A stretch of DNA of 64,000 nucleotides from Streptomyces sp. NBC_00376 (lineage in GTDB: Bacteria; Actinomycetota; Actinomycetes; Streptomycetales; Streptomycetaceae), in NCBI RefSeq assembly GCF_036077095.1, contig NZ_CP107961.1:1-64000 (forward strand). The letters run 5' to 3'. The position numbers and the translations under genes were made by a program. Numbering within the stretch: position 1 is the stretch's first letter; the number at the start of each line of letters is the position of its first letter. Positions 24,965 through 35,061 of this stretch are shown here, piece by piece. The notes under the pieces are model-generated. The model was not told the origin of the DNA, did not search any database, and saw only the letters and a program-made list of their open reading frames with translations.

Positions 24965-26866
24965 ATGGACGAGAAGGAAGTCCTGACCCGGTTCAAGAAC
25001 GGCCATCTGGACCGGGCCCAGGCGGCCGCGCTGCTGACCGGCGCGGCCGGTGCCGTCGGCATCGCCGCCACCGGACCGGCGCCCGTCGTCCTCCGCCTGC
25101 CGGACGCCTGGCCCGAGCTGGAGGTCATGGAGGGACCGGTTGCGGGCCGTGCCGTCGCCCCTGCGCCTGTCGCCCCTGTATCCGCCGAACCCGTCGCCGT
25201 GGTCGGGATGGCCGGGCGCTACCCGGGGGCGCCAGATCTCGCCGCCTTCTGGCGGCGGTTGCGCGCCGGGCACGGCAGCGTCTCGGCGCCGCCGCCCGGA
25301 CGGCCCGGCGACGAGATCGGCCACTACCTGGACCGCGTACAGGACTTCGACCCCGGGTTCTTCGGGATCGATGTGCGTGAAGCGGCCCTGATGGACCCCC
25401 AGGAGCGGCTGTTCCTGGAGACCGCGTGGGAGGCCCTGGAGGACGCCGGATGCACCGGCGGCCGGCTGGACGCCCTGACCGCCGCGGACGGCACGGCGCG
25501 CAGTGTCGGCGTGTTCACCGGAGCGGGCAGCGGTGACTACGCGCTGCTCGCGGCCGGTACGTGGACGTCCGAGCGGCCCCGGCCGATGCCCGGCGGCGGA
25601 CGGTGGAGCCTGCCCAACCGGTTCTCTTCCCTGCTCGGCCTCACCGGCCCCAGCCAGTCGGTGGACACCGAACAGTCCTCCGTGCTCGTCGCTCTCCATC
25701 TTGCGCTGGCAGCCCTGAACCGGGGCGAATGCGCTGCCGCGCTCGTGGGCGGCGTCCAGCTGCTCCTGCACCCGTCCAGCCGGCGGCCCGGAGCGGGCGA
25801 AGGCGTCGGTGTACTGCTCCTCAAGCCCCTGGCGCGGGCCCTGGCCGACGGCGACAGCATCCACTGCCTGGTCCGCGGCAGCGCCGTGGGCCACCTCGCA
25901 CCGGACTCCGCGGCCCAGGGCCCCGGCCGCCGCTCCCGGACCACCGACGCGGCCCCGGCGCACGCCGCCGTGCTGCGGGTGCCGCACGCGGCGCTGCGCG
26001 CGGCCGGTGTGGAGGCGTCGGCCACCGTCGTCCGGGAGGATGCCGGATCCGTACGCGCACTCGTGGGCGAGGCCGGGGCGGCGACCGGGGCGGCCTCGCT
26101 CACCCGGGCGGTTCTCCAGCTGCGCCACCAGGTGCTGGCGCCCGGTCCGAGGCGTGCCGAGGCCGAGGCCTGGGAGCGCGAGGACGCGGCACCCCGCCGG
26201 ATCCGCGTCGGGGTGCGCGGGGCGGGCGGCGCGGACGCGCACGTGGTCCTGGAGGAGTACCTCCCGGCCGGCGCGGGCGCGGTGGCGGCAGCGGAGCCGG
26301 GACCGGGACCGGCAGCGGGACCGGTAACAGGAGCGGGGCCGGTGGTGGTGGACCGGGGCCCGGCTCCGGAGCTGTCCGGGGCCGGCGAGCTGTTCGTCCT
26401 GTCCGCTCCCACCCCCGCCCATCTGGCCGCCACCGCACAGCGGTTCGCGGAGCTGCTCGGTGGCACCGGGCCGGGGCCGGTGCCACCGCTCGGGGTGCTC
26501 GCACGGGCCCTGCGTACCGGCCGGTCCGCCATGGACTGCCGGTTCGCGGCCGTCGTCGGCGACACCGGCGAACTGGGTGACGCCCTGGAGCAGTTCGTAC
26601 GGGACGGTGCGCCCTGCGCCGACCTGAGGGACGGCAGCGCCGACCCGCTGGGGCTGGCCGACGCACCCGAGACGGACGGGTATCTCGCCGCGCTGTGGCA
26701 GGCCGGGCGGCTGCACCAGCTGTGCGGCCTGTGGCTGTCCGGGCTAGACGTCGACTGGGCCGTCCTGGAGCGGGCCCACGGAGCGGGTGCCGTGTCCGTA
26801 CCGCTGCCCGCGTCCGCGTTCCTGCGCGTCCCGCTGTGGCTGGGCGGCGAGGAGGGCCCGGCATGA
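24965..26866 (+). CDS. Ketosynthase-like protein of KSQ type with missing catalytic residues
   Basis: 633 residues. N-terminal helical segment (EVLTRFKNGHLDRAQAAALL), then a modular-type ketosynthase domain from about residue 75 (PVAVVGMAGRYPGAPDLAAFW; ALMDPQERLFLETAWEALEDAG). The nucleophile region reads VDTEQSSVLVALHLA, with Gln237 in place of Cys, as in KSQ decarboxylase loading domains. The two His motifs of active ketosynthases (HGTGT and NIGH) are not recognisable; the corresponding stretch is VREDAGSVRALVGEAGAATG. After about residue 440 comes a linker like those between KS and AT domains, but no AT follows. Probably not a condensing enzyme; structural or decarboxylating roles are guesses. 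Overlaps the downstream gene by ATGA. Confidence 0.7.
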   Translation: MDEKEVLTRFKNGHLDRAQAAALLTGAAGAVGIAATGPAPVVLRLPDAWPELEVMEGPVAGRAVAPAPVAPVSAEPVAVVGMAGRYPGAPDLAAFWRRLRAGHGSVSAPPPGRPGDEIGHYLDRVQDFDPGFFGIDVREAALMDPQERLFLETAWEALEDAGCTGGRLDALTAADGTARSVGVFTGAGSGDYALLAAGTWTSERPRPMPGGGRWSLPNRFSSLLGLTGPSQSVDTEQSSVLVALHLALAALNRGECAAALVGGVQLLLHPSSRRPGAGEGVGVLLLKPLARALADGDSIHCLVRGSAVGHLAPDSAAQGPGRRSRTTDAAPAHAAVLRVPHAALRAAGVEASATVVREDAGSVRALVGEAGAATGAASLTRAVLQLRHQVLAPGPRRAEAEAWEREDAAPRRIRVGVRGAGGADAHVVLEEYLPAGAGAVAAAEPGPGPAAGPVTGAGPVVVDRGPAPELSGAGELFVLSAPTPAHLAATAQRFAELLGGTGPGPVPPLGVLARALRTGRSAMDCRFAAVVGDTGELGDALEQFVRDGAPCADLRDGSADPLGLADAPETDGYLAALWQAGRLHQLCGLWLSGLDVDWAVLERAHGAGAVSVPLPASAFLRVPLWLGGEEGPA

Positions 26867-27687
26867 CCGCGCTGACCTCCGCCCGCCCCGCCGAGCCGGG
26901 CAAGTCCGAGCCGGAACCCGTCAATCTGTGGTTCTGCCCCAACGACGAGCTCACGCCCCAGATCGCCGCCACTCTGGCCTCGCACTGGCTGGACGAGAAC
27001 GAACAGGAGGTGGCGGGCCGCTTCCTCTTCGAACGCGACCGCCGCCAGTACCTCGTCGCCCACGCCCTGGTGCGCCGGGTGCTGGCGCTGGAGACCGGTA
27101 TCCCGGAGGCCGAGGCGATCATCTGGCGTTCCTCGCGCGGGCGGCCGTTCCTCCAGACGCCCGCCGGGGGGCTGCCGCGTGGCGCCGACACCCTGGACTT
27201 CAACCTCTCGCACGCCAACGCGTACAACCTGCTGGGCGTTTCGCGCGGGCTGCGCATCGGCGTCGATGTCGAGCGGCTGGACCGCGGTGAACGCGGCCTG
27301 GAGAACATCATCGCCACCTTCGCCGCCGAGGAGCAGGCCTGGATCGCCGGGGCGGCCCCCGGGCGGTCGAGGGACCGGCGCGCGCTGCGCCTGTGGACGC
27401 TGAAGGAGGCGTACTCCAAGGCGCGCGGGCTGGGGCTCGGACTGCCCTTCGACTCCTTCGCGTTCACCCTGGCCGAGGACCGGGGCGTGCTCGCCTTCCG
27501 GCCGCCCGCCGACGACTCGGCCACCTGCTGGCGGTTCCTGGAGATCGAACCGGTGCCCGAGGCGCTGGCCGCGGTGGCGGTGGAGGTCGACTCCGGGCAG
27601 GTACCGGCCGTGCAACTGCACCACGGGTTCCCCTGGGGCCGCGCCGCTCCGCGCCGTCTGGTGTTGCAGGAGACAGCCGGTGTGTGA
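26863..27687 (+). CDS. Sfp-type 4'-phosphopantetheinyl transferase (first)
   Basis: 274 residues. Signature motifs: GVDVE at residues 133-137 with metal ligands Asp135 and Glu137, and WTLKEAYSKARG around Lys181/Glu182. RRQYLVAHALVRRVLAL in the N-terminal half and LDFNLSHAN before the first motif are typical of broad-specificity Sfp enzymes. It converts apo-ACPs to the holo form using coenzyme A. It starts within the stop of the KSQ-like gene and follows the di-ACP, its probable substrate. A second transferase is encoded at 59921. Confidence 0.9.
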   Translation: MTALTSARPAEPGKSEPEPVNLWFCPNDELTPQIAATLASHWLDENEQEVAGRFLFERDRRQYLVAHALVRRVLALETGIPEAEAIIWRSSRGRPFLQTPAGGLPRGADTLDFNLSHANAYNLLGVSRGLRIGVDVERLDRGERGLENIIATFAAEEQAWIAGAAPGRSRDRRALRLWTLKEAYSKARGLGLGLPFDSFAFTLAEDRGVLAFRPPADDSATCWRFLEIEPVPEALAAVAVEVDSGQVPAVQLHHGFPWGRAAPRRLVLQETAGV

Positions 27688-27790
27688 CGTCCCGGCCTTC
27701 GCGCCGTGGCCGGAACCACACCCCTGTAGCGGCGATGAACGAGGCGGAGAATTCCGCTGGAGTAATTCCGAACAATCGCCGGGAAAGCGC

Positions 27791-27808
27791 TTGAAGGGCG
27801 GTCGAGAC
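27791..27808 (+). promoter_or_regulatory. Weak SARP box upstream of the metallo-beta-lactamase-fold gene
   Basis: Heptamers TTGAAGG (27791) and TCGAGAC (27802) are spaced 11 bp apart, about 100 bp upstream of the next start. Weaker than the other boxes but in correct phase. Confidence 0.4.
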
Positions 27809-27909
27809 GGCGGAAGAGACGGACCGGGATCCGGATAGCGTGAATTCGGATTCCGGATCACCGGCGGGGCCTCGCCGTGGCCCGTCGATGACGAAGAAAG
27901 AGGTGCTCC

Positions 27910-28851
27910 GTGCATGCCGCCACCGATGCCGCCGGTGCCATCGATTCCGCCGACGTCACCGATGTCATCGAGGTGGCCGAGGGTGTTCACGCGTACGTCC
28001 AGGGCGCGGGCGGCTGGTGCCTGAACAACGCGGGCATCCTCACCGACGGCGGCCACAGCGCGCTCATCGACACCGCCGCCACCGAGAGCCGGGCCCGCCG
28101 GCTGCGCCGGGCCGCCCTCGCACTGGCGCCCCGCCCGCCGCGCGCCGTGGTCAACACGCACTTCCACGGCGACCACACCTACGGCAACTTCGTCTTCCCC
28201 GAAGCCCTGACCATCGGCCACGAGCGGACCCGCACCATGGTCCGGGCGGCCGGGCTGCACATGGCCGGCCTGTGGCCGGACGTCTGCTGGGGCGACATCG
28301 AGATCACCCCGCCCGAGCTGACCTTCCGGGACCGTACGACGCTCCACGTGGGCACGATCAGGGCCGAGCTCATCCACATCGGCCCGGCCGCGCACACCAC
28401 CGACGACACCATCGTCTGGCTGCCCGACCAGGGCGTTCTGTTCACCGGTGACCTCGTGATGAACGGCGTCACGCCGTTCTGCGTCATGGGCTCGGTCACC
28501 GGATCCCTACGCGCCCTGGAGCAGTTGCGCGCCCTGGGCGCCACGACCGTCGTCCCCGGGCACGGGCCGGTCGGCGGCCCGGAGATCCTCGACGTCAACG
28601 AGGCGTACCTGCGCCGGATCCGGCAGCTGGCCAAGGAGGGTACCGAGGCCGGGGCGACCCCGCTCGAACTGGCCCGGACCGCCGGCCCCGGCCCGTACGC
28701 GCACCTGCTCGACAGCGAGCGCCTGCTCCCCAACCTGCACCGCGGGTACGCCGAGGAGCAGGGCCTGCCCGAGGGCTCGCCGCTGGACGTCCCGGCCCTC
28801 TTCGCGGAGATGGCCGAGTACCACGGCCGCCCTCCGGAGTGCCTCGCCTGA
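27910..28851 (+). CDS. Metallo-beta-lactamase-fold hydrolase
   Basis: 313 residues. The dinuclear metal motif HFHGDH is at residues 84-89, with further ligands in the GPAAHTTDD block, FTGDLV and VPGHGPVGG. This fold includes lactamases, glyoxalase II and polyketide thioesterases/cyclases. In bacterial and fungal polyketide clusters such enzymes can release the chain from the ACP or help cyclise it. GTG start with AAAGAGG upstream. It sits alone between a weak SARP box and the second SARP gene. Substrate cannot be told from sequence. Confidence 0.8.
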   Translation: MHAATDAAGAIDSADVTDVIEVAEGVHAYVQGAGGWCLNNAGILTDGGHSALIDTAATESRARRLRRAALALAPRPPRAVVNTHFHGDHTYGNFVFPEALTIGHERTRTMVRAAGLHMAGLWPDVCWGDIEITPPELTFRDRTTLHVGTIRAELIHIGPAAHTTDDTIVWLPDQGVLFTGDLVMNGVTPFCVMGSVTGSLRALEQLRALGATTVVPGHGPVGGPEILDVNEAYLRRIRQLAKEGTEAGATPLELARTAGPGPYAHLLDSERLLPNLHRGYAEEQGLPEGSPLDVPALFAEMAEYHGRPPECLA

Positions 28852-29084
28852 ACCGCCCCGGGCACCCGGAAGCCGGTTCCGCGGCCCCTCGCCGGCCGGT
28901 CGTTTCTCTTCGTTTCTCGCCCCTCGAACGGAATTCACCAGCGTTTTTCCGGCGCGCGGTCGGTGTGGCGGAGGGCCGCTCGACACCGGCTTGAGAATTT
29001 CGGGACATTGCCCTGTGCCCCGCTACTGTTCGGGAAGTCGAAGGCTGAAAATCGATGGGAACTCGACGAATTACGGAGGAGACC

Positions 29085-29906
29085 GTGAAGATTCAGGTTC
29101 TGGGTCCGTTGAGTGCCGAGGTCAACGGGGGCTCGATTGTTCCGACGGCCGGCAAGCCGCGCCAGATTCTGGCGTTGCTCGCGCTGTACCCGGGGCGGGT
29201 GATGCCCGTACAGACCCTCATGGAGGAGATCTGGGGCACCGAACTTCCGCAGAGCGCGCTCACCACCCTGCAGACGTACATCCTGCAACTGCGCAGAAGA
29301 CTCGGCACGGCCATGGGGCCGGGCGCTCCGGGCAACGCCAAGGACGTGCTCGCGACGCGGCACGGCGGCTACCTGCTCCAGATACCGTCGGACTCCGTGG
29401 ACGTCCACGCGTACGACAGTCTCGTGGCCGAAGGGCAGGGCGCGTTCGAGACGGGGGACGACGAGCGCGCGGCCGAACTGCTGCGCAAGGCCCTCGGGCT
29501 GTGGAACGGTCAGGCGCTGGTCGACGTCCGGGTCGGGCCGATCCTGGAGATCGAGGTCATGCGGCTGGAGGAGAGCCGGCTCGTGACGATCGAGCGGCGC
29601 ATCGACGCGGACCTCCGGCTCGGCAGGCACGCCGAGGTCATTGCCGAGCTGACCGAACTGATCGCCCGGCACCCGCAGCACGAGGGGCTGCACTCGCAGG
29701 CCATGGTCGCGCTGTACCGCTCCGGTCGTCAGGCCACCGCCCTGGACGTCTACCGCAGGCTGCGCGGCCGCCTGACGGACGAGCTCGGTGTGGAGCCGTC
29801 CCCGCAGCTGCAGCGCCTGCACCAGGCGATGCTGACGGTCGATCCCGCGCTGGACGTGATGGCGGGGCCGCGCCGCGGATCGACGTTCGACCTCTACGCG
29901 GCGTAA
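29085..29906 (+). CDS. SARP-family pathway activator (second)
   Basis: 273 residues with the SARP layout: winged helix (KIQVLGPLSAEVNGGSIVP, KPRQILALLALYPGRVMPV, EIWGTELPQSALTTLQTYI) and activation domain ending LQRLHQAMLTVDP. It is clearly similar to the SARP at 22524, so the two may have arisen by duplication. GTG start preceded by GGAGGA; the ATG 30 bases earlier is an alternative. It lies immediately before the core polyketide synthase operon, whose promoter carries a perfect-phase heptamer pair. Confidence 0.88.
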   Translation: MKIQVLGPLSAEVNGGSIVPTAGKPRQILALLALYPGRVMPVQTLMEEIWGTELPQSALTTLQTYILQLRRRLGTAMGPGAPGNAKDVLATRHGGYLLQIPSDSVDVHAYDSLVAEGQGAFETGDDERAAELLRKALGLWNGQALVDVRVGPILEIEVMRLEESRLVTIERRIDADLRLGRHAEVIAELTELIARHPQHEGLHSQAMVALYRSGRQATALDVYRRLRGRLTDELGVEPSPQLQRLHQAMLTVDPALDVMAGPRRGSTFDLYAA

Positions 29907-30026
29907 CTCCGGCCGCAGCCGGGGCGCCCCCGCCGCCCCGCCGCGTCCCCATCCGCTGCCCGCCGCGCCCCGGCATTCACCGCCCGCCGTCCCGCCGCAG
30001 CGCGGCCTCGCACCCTGCAGACCCGT

Positions 30027-30044
30027 TCGAGCCCTTCTCGAGCG
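30027..30044 (+). promoter_or_regulatory. SARP box of the core polyketide synthase operon
   Basis: TCGAGCC (30027) and TCGAGCG (30038), spaced 11 bp, about 50 bp upstream of the thioesterase start. Good match to SARP heptamer sites. Confidence 0.6.
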
Positions 30045-30092
30045 AGGTCGGTGAGGGTGGAGGCCGACGTGGTGGTTCTCGGGGAGGTGGCG

Positions 30093-30854
30093 ATGGGTGA
30101 CAGTCAGACCCTGCGGCTGCACTGCTTCGCACACGCGGGGGCCGGAGTGTCCTCGTTCCACCTGTGGGACAAGGCCGCCGGCGGTGCGGTGCGGACCTCG
30201 GCCCGGCCGTTGCCGGGAAGGGACAAGCGGCGCCGTGAACCCCGGCTGACCCGACGCGAAGAGCTGCTCGCAGACCTGGGGCCCCTGTTCGAGCGGATAG
30301 CCGAGGAGCCGGCGCAGCCGTACATGCTCTACGGGCACAGCCTCGGAGCGATGGTCGCCCTCACGGTCACCCAGGAACTGCGGAGGACCGGGCTGCCGAT
30401 GCCCGCGCTGCTCGCCGTCGGGGCCTGCCCGCCGCCCCACGCACCGGCCGCACTCATGGACGCCGCCGAGCTGCCCGACGAGGAACTGCTGTGCGTACTG
30501 GACGGGTTCGGCGCGCTGCCGCCCGGAGTGCGACAGGGAGACGTGTGGTTCCGGTCGGTGTTCCCGGTGCTCCGCGCCGATCTGCGGCTCGTCCGCAACC
30601 TCCGCGCCGCCGCCACCGGGCCGGCGGCACCCGGCCCCGTGCCAGTACCGCTGCTCGCGATTGCCGGGCGCGAGGACCCCCTCGCCGATGCCGAGGCCGT
30701 CGCGGGCTGGGAACGCTGCACCACCGGGAGGTTCGTCCGGCGAACCGTGCCCGGCGGCCACTTCTTCGTACGGGGCCGCGAACTGCCCCGGATGCTCGGC
30801 CGGGCCGCCCGCATCGTGCTGCGCGGCCACCGCGACCAGACAGGACAGGGGTAA
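30093..30854 (+). CDS. Type II (editing) thioesterase
   Basis: 253-residue alpha/beta hydrolase. The nucleophile motif is GHSLG with Ser83; Asp is probably in [12 protein letters not shown] and His in VPGGHFFV. The N-terminal [18 protein letters not shown] is typical of type II thioesterases, which remove wrongly loaded or decarboxylated acyl groups from carrier proteins. ATG chosen with GGGGAGG upstream. First gene of the operon with KS-alpha, KS-beta, ACP and monooxygenase. Confidence 0.88.
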   Translation: MGDSQTLRLHCFAHAGAGVSSFHLWDKAAGGAVRTSARPLPGRDKRRREPRLTRREELLADLGPLFERIAEEPAQPYMLYGHSLGAMVALTVTQELRRTGLPMPALLAVGACPPPHAPAALMDAAELPDEELLCVLDGFGALPPGVRQGDVWFRSVFPVLRADLRLVRNLRAAATGPAAPGPVPVPLLAIAGREDPLADAEAVAGWERCTTGRFVRRTVPGGHFFVRGRELPRMLGRAARIVLRGHRDQTGQG

Positions 30855-30859
30855 GGGCG

Positions 30860-32128
30860 ATGAGACGAGTCGTCATCACGGGCATCGGGGTCGTGGCCCC
30901 GGGCCGTCCGGGCACCAAGGAATTCTGGGCGCTGCTGACCGAGGGCCGTACGGCCACCCGCGCCATCACACTCTTCGACGCCTCCGGCTTCCGCTCCCGG
31001 ATCGCCGCCGAGGCCGACTTCGACCCGCAGGAGTCCGGCCTCACCGCCGAGCAGTCCGGGCGCCTGGACCGCGCCGCCCAGTTCGCCGTCGTCAGCGCCC
31101 GGGAGGCGCTGGCCGACAGCGGCCTGGCCGGTACCTACGACGCCACGCGCACCGGCGTCACCCTGGGCAGCGCGCTCGGCTGCACCACCGGGCTCGACGC
31201 CGAGTACGGGGTCGTCAGCGAGCAGGGCACCCGTACCCTCGTCGACCACACCAGGGCCGTGCCCCACCTGTACGACTACTTCGTGCCCAGCTCCATGGCG
31301 GCCGAGGTGGCCCGCACGGCCGGTGCCCAGGGGCCCGTGGCGCTGGTGTCCACCGGCTGCACCTCCGGCCTCGACGCGATCGGCCATGCCGTGGACCTGA
31401 TCCGCGAGGGAAGCGCCGACGTGATGGTCACCGGTGCGGCCGAGGCACCCATCACCCCGATCACGGCTGCCTGCTTCGACGCCATCCGCGCCACCTCCAC
31501 CCGCAACGACGAACCGGAAACCGCCTCCAGGCCCTTCGACCACACCCGTAACGGGTTCGTCCTGGGGGAGGGGGCCGCCGTCCTCGTCGTCGAGGAGTAC
31601 GAGCACGCCCGCAGCCGCGGCGCGCACATCTACGCCGAGATCTCCGGCTTCGCCTCGCGCAGCAACGCGTACCACATGACCGGGCTGCGACCCGACGGGG
31701 TGGAGATGGCCGCCGCGATCACCGCCGCGCTCGACGAAGCGCGGCTGCTGCCCGCGGACATCGACTACATCAACGCGCACGGCTCCGGCACGAAGCAGAA
31801 CGACAAGCACGAGACCGAGGCGTTCAAGCGCAGCCTGGGGCAGCGGGCCCACGAGGTCCCCGTCAGCTCCATCAAGTCGATGATCGGGCACTCGCTCGGC
31901 GCGATCGGCGCCCTCGAAGTAGCCGCCTGCGCCCTGGCCATCGAGCACGACACGGTCCCGCCGACGGCGAATCTGCACGAGCCCGACCCGGCCTGCGACC
32001 TCGACTACACCCCGCTCACCGCACGCCATCTGCGTACCGACGCGGTACTGACCGTCGGCAGCGGCTTCGGCGGCTTCCAGAGCGCGATGATCCTGACCAG
32101 CCCGAGCCTGGAGGGCGCAGCCGCATGA
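30860..32128 (+). CDS. Ketosynthase alpha subunit (KS-alpha), type II polyketide synthase
   Basis: 422 residues. Active Cys167 in [10 protein letters not shown], His in [11 protein letters not shown], and the second His in [16 protein letters not shown]; all catalytic residues are present. Starts with [15 protein letters not shown]. Forms the heterodimer with the next gene product and carries out decarboxylative condensation of malonyl units on the ACP. Five bases after the thioesterase; stop overlaps the KS-beta start (ATGA). The strict order KS-alpha, KS-beta, ACP is the minimal aromatic polyketide synthase. Confidence 0.95.
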   Translation: MRRVVITGIGVVAPGRPGTKEFWALLTEGRTATRAITLFDASGFRSRIAAEADFDPQESGLTAEQSGRLDRAAQFAVVSAREALADSGLAGTYDATRTGVTLGSALGCTTGLDAEYGVVSEQGTRTLVDHTRAVPHLYDYFVPSSMAAEVARTAGAQGPVALVSTGCTSGLDAIGHAVDLIREGSADVMVTGAAEAPITPITAACFDAIRATSTRNDEPETASRPFDHTRNGFVLGEGAAVLVVEEYEHARSRGAHIYAEISGFASRSNAYHMTGLRPDGVEMAAAITAALDEARLLPADIDYINAHGSGTKQNDKHETEAFKRSLGQRAHEVPVSSIKSMIGHSLGAIGALEVAACALAIEHDTVPPTANLHEPDPACDLDYTPLTARHLRTDAVLTVGSGFGGFQSAMILTSPSLEGAAA

Positions 32129-33489
32129 CGACCGTCATCGCTCCCCACGACCGCACAGAAGTTCCCCGCGACCGCACCAAAGTTTCTCCCGATCACGTCG
32201 AAGCTGCCCACGGCCGCGCCGAAGCCCCTCGCGACCGCGCCGAATCCGCCACTGGCGGGCCCGCGCGCACCGCCGAGGCCGTCGTCACCGGGATCGGCGT
32301 CGCCGCCCCCAACGGCCTCGGCACCGAGGCGTGGTGGGCGGCCACCCTGCGCGGCGAGAGCGGCATCCGTCCGCTGACCCGGTTCGACGCGGGCGGCTAT
32401 CCGGTGAAGCTGGCCGGTGAGGTGCCCGGATTCGTCGACGCCGACCATGTCTCCAGCCGACTGCTCCCGCAGACCGACCGGGTCACCCGGCTCTCGCTCG
32501 CCGCTGCCAAGGAGGCGCTCGACGACGCCGGAGCCGACCCGGCTCAACTGCCCGACCACGCCGCGGGTGTGGTCACCGCCAACTCCTTCGGCGGCTTCGA
32601 GTTCGGCCAGCGAGAGCTTGAGGCGCTGTGGAGCAAGGGCGGCCGGCATGTCTCGGCGTACCAGTCCTTCGCGTGGTTCTACGCGGTGAACAGCGGCCAG
32701 ATCTCCATCCGGCACGGGCTGCGCGGAGCCTGCGGGGTGATCGTCTCCGAGCAGGCCGGCGGCCTCGACGCCATGGCGCACGCCCGCCGTCAGATCCGCA
32801 AGGGTGCCCGGCTCGTGGTCACCGGAGGCATCGACTCCGCACTGTGTCCATGGGGCTGGGCGGCCTATGTCGCCGGTGGCGGGCTCTCCGGCCGCGCGGA
32901 CCCGGCACGCGCCTATCTGCCCTTCTCCCAGGACGCGAGCGGCCATGTCGTGGGCGAGGGCGGTGCGCACCTGATCCTTGAGAACGCCGAGGAGGCACGC
33001 CGTCGCGGGGCCCAGGTGTACGGAACGCTCGCCGGGCACGCCGCCACCTTCGACGCGGACGGGGGCTGCCGGCTCGGCGCGGCCGCGGAACTCGCCCTCG
33101 CCGACGCGGACCTGCACCCCGACGAGGTGGATGTCGTCTTTGCCGACGCCGCGGGGGACCGCATGGCCGACCGTGCCGAGGCGGAGGCGATCACCGCGCT
33201 CTTCGGGCCGTACGGGGTGCCCGTCACCGCGCCCAAGTCGATGACCGGGCGGCTGGCTGCGGGCGGCGCGGCCCTCGATGTGGCCGCCGCCCTGCTCACC
33301 CTGCGCGACCAGATCATCCCGCCGACCACCGGCACCGAACTCCCGGCGGACGACTGCCTGCTGAACCTGGTGACCGGAGTCCCCAGCCCCCGCCTGGGGC
33401 TGCCGCTGCGCACCGCGCTGGTACTGGCCCGAGGACGCGGCGGCTTCAACTCCGCCGTCGTGGTCCGGGCCCCCGAAACCACCGCCTGA
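32125..33489 (+). CDS. Ketosynthase beta subunit / chain length factor
   Basis: 454 residues. The active-site Cys is replaced by Gln210 in [10 protein letters not shown], the hallmark of the chain length factor. It has an unusual 50-residue N-terminal extension, with repeated RDR-type elements ([17 protein letters not shown]), before the usual start at [13 protein letters not shown]. The chain length made cannot be deduced by eye. Translationally coupled to KS-alpha. Confidence 0.95.
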   Translation: MTTVIAPHDRTEVPRDRTKVSPDHVEAAHGRAEAPRDRAESATGGPARTAEAVVTGIGVAAPNGLGTEAWWAATLRGESGIRPLTRFDAGGYPVKLAGEVPGFVDADHVSSRLLPQTDRVTRLSLAAAKEALDDAGADPAQLPDHAAGVVTANSFGGFEFGQRELEALWSKGGRHVSAYQSFAWFYAVNSGQISIRHGLRGACGVIVSEQAGGLDAMAHARRQIRKGARLVVTGGIDSALCPWGWAAYVAGGGLSGRADPARAYLPFSQDASGHVVGEGGAHLILENAEEARRRGAQVYGTLAGHAATFDADGGCRLGAAAELALADADLHPDEVDVVFADAAGDRMADRAEAEAITALFGPYGVPVTAPKSMTGRLAAGGAALDVAAALLTLRDQIIPPTTGTELPADDCLLNLVTGVPSPRLGLPLRTALVLARGRGGFNSAVVVRAPETTA

Positions 33490-33545
33490 GCGACGCGCAC
33501 CCAGGAACCACCGAAGAACCGCACGACCGAGGAGAAGAGGCACCC

Positions 33546-33809
33546 ATGGACCGGCTCGGACTCAGTGACCTGACCCGCATCCTGCGCGAGTGCGCGGGCG
33601 AGGAGGAGGGCGTCGACCTCGACGGCGACGTCCTCGACCTGAACTGGATGGAGCTCGGCTACGACTCCCTCGCCTTCCTGCAGACCGTCGGCCAGATCGA
33701 GCGGGAGTACGGGGTGCTCCTCGACGAGGAGGCGCTGGACGAGGCCGACACCCCGCGGCTGTTCCTGACGATGGTCAACGAGGCGCTCGCCGCCAGTGCC
33801 ACGGTCTGA
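33546..33809 (+). CDS. Acyl carrier protein of the minimal polyketide synthase
   Basis: 87 residues with phosphopantetheine Ser41 in the ELGYDSLAFLQT motif. Acidic throughout, as usual for type II ACPs. It lies 56 bases after the chain length factor with a GAGGAGAAGAGG ribosome binding site. It tethers the growing poly-beta-keto chain. Confidence 0.93.
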   Translation: MDRLGLSDLTRILRECAGEEEGVDLDGDVLDLNWMELGYDSLAFLQTVGQIEREYGVLLDEEALDEADTPRLFLTMVNEALAASATV

Positions 33810-33828
33810 GCGGACGGCCGGCGAACCG

Positions 33829-35061
33829 ATGGAAGCGCCCGGGACCGACGTCCGCATGGAAGAGGCCGAGACCGACGTCTGCATCGTCGGGGCGGGGCCC
33901 GCGGGCCTCGCCCTGGCCCTCATGCTGCTGCGCTCCGGGGTCCGGGTGACGCTCGTCGAGCGCTCCACCGCGCTGCGCCGCACGTTCCACGGCGAGATCC
34001 TGCAACCCGGCGGTCAGCGGGTGCTCGGCGAGCTCGGGGTGCTCGACGCGGCGCGGGCCCGCGGGGCCGCGCCGCTGGGCGGCTTCCAGGTGCTGGAACG
34101 GGAGCGGGTGCTCCTGGACATCGACTACTCCCGGCTGCCCGCCCCGTATGACTGCCTGCTGGCCCTGCCCCAGCCGCACCTGCTGGACGAACTGCTCGCG
34201 GCCTGCCGTCGGCTGCCCGGGTTCACCCTGTTGGAGGGCCACCGGATCGCCGCCCTGCGTGAACGCCGTCCGGGTAGCCCCTGCACCGGCATCTTCGCGA
34301 ACGGCCCGGACCGTACCCAGGTCAGCATCGAGGCCCGGGTCGTCGTCGGCGCCGACGGGCGGTTCTCGAAGACGCGCGCGCTGGCCGGGATCGACGCGGG
34401 GCGCTCCGAGTCCTTCGCGCACGACGTGGCGTGGTTCTCGCTGCGCGCGCCCGGCCGGGAGACCGGACGGGTACGGGTGCACCGCGCGGCCGGCAGCGCC
34501 GTGCTCGTCCACGACACCCACCCCGACCGGCTGCGCGTCGGCTGGACCCTGCCGCACGGCGGCTGGCGCCAGGTCGCACGGCGCGGGATCGACGACATCC
34601 GGGCGGAACTGGCCCGTGCACTGCCGCAGTTCGAGGACCTGCTGCACGATCAGATCAGGTCGATGAGCGACCTCACCCTGCTTGACGTGTTTGCCGCACA
34701 CGCCCGCGAATGGGTGCGCGACGGGCTCGTCCTCATCGGGGACGCCGCCCACACCCACGGCCCCATCGGCGCCCAGGGCATCAACCTGGCCCTCCAGGAC
34801 GCGGCCGCCCTGCACCCCGTGCTGCTCGACGTGCTCGCCGCCGGGCAGCCGACCCGCGAACGCCTGGCTCCCTATGCCCGGCTGCGAGCCCCGGCCGCGG
34901 CATCGGTCCACCGGATGCAGCGCATGCAGGCAAAGGCCATGTTCGGCGGCGGGAACCCCGTCGCCGGCTTCCTGCGCGCCCGCGCCGCGACCCTGGTGAC
35001 CCACACCCGGCTTGGCGCCCTGATCACCCACAAGGTGGCCTACGGCACCGGATCTCCTTGA
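33829..35061 (+). CDS. FAD-dependent monooxygenase (UbiH-like)
   Basis: 410 residues. FAD-binding VCIVGAGPAGLALALMLL, then VVVGADGRFSKTR (DG motif) and VLIGDAAHTHGPIGAQGINLALQDA (GD motif). Shorter than the 502- and 586-residue hydroxylases of this cluster and without their thioredoxin-like tail, so a different substrate step is likely, for example hydroxylation or oxidative rearrangement of the polyketide ring. The ATG at 33829 is used; a GTG at 33796 would overlap the ACP gene. Last gene of the operon; a hairpin terminator lies at 35368. Confidence 0.85.
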   Translation: MEAPGTDVRMEEAETDVCIVGAGPAGLALALMLLRSGVRVTLVERSTALRRTFHGEILQPGGQRVLGELGVLDAARARGAAPLGGFQVLERERVLLDIDYSRLPAPYDCLLALPQPHLLDELLAACRRLPGFTLLEGHRIAALRERRPGSPCTGIFANGPDRTQVSIEARVVVGADGRFSKTRALAGIDAGRSESFAHDVAWFSLRAPGRETGRVRVHRAAGSAVLVHDTHPDRLRVGWTLPHGGWRQVARRGIDDIRAELARALPQFEDLLHDQIRSMSDLTLLDVFAAHAREWVRDGLVLIGDAAHTHGPIGAQGINLALQDAAALHPVLLDVLAAGQPTRERLAPYARLRAPAAASVHRMQRMQAKAMFGGGNPVAGFLRARAATLVTHTRLGALITHKVAYGTGSP

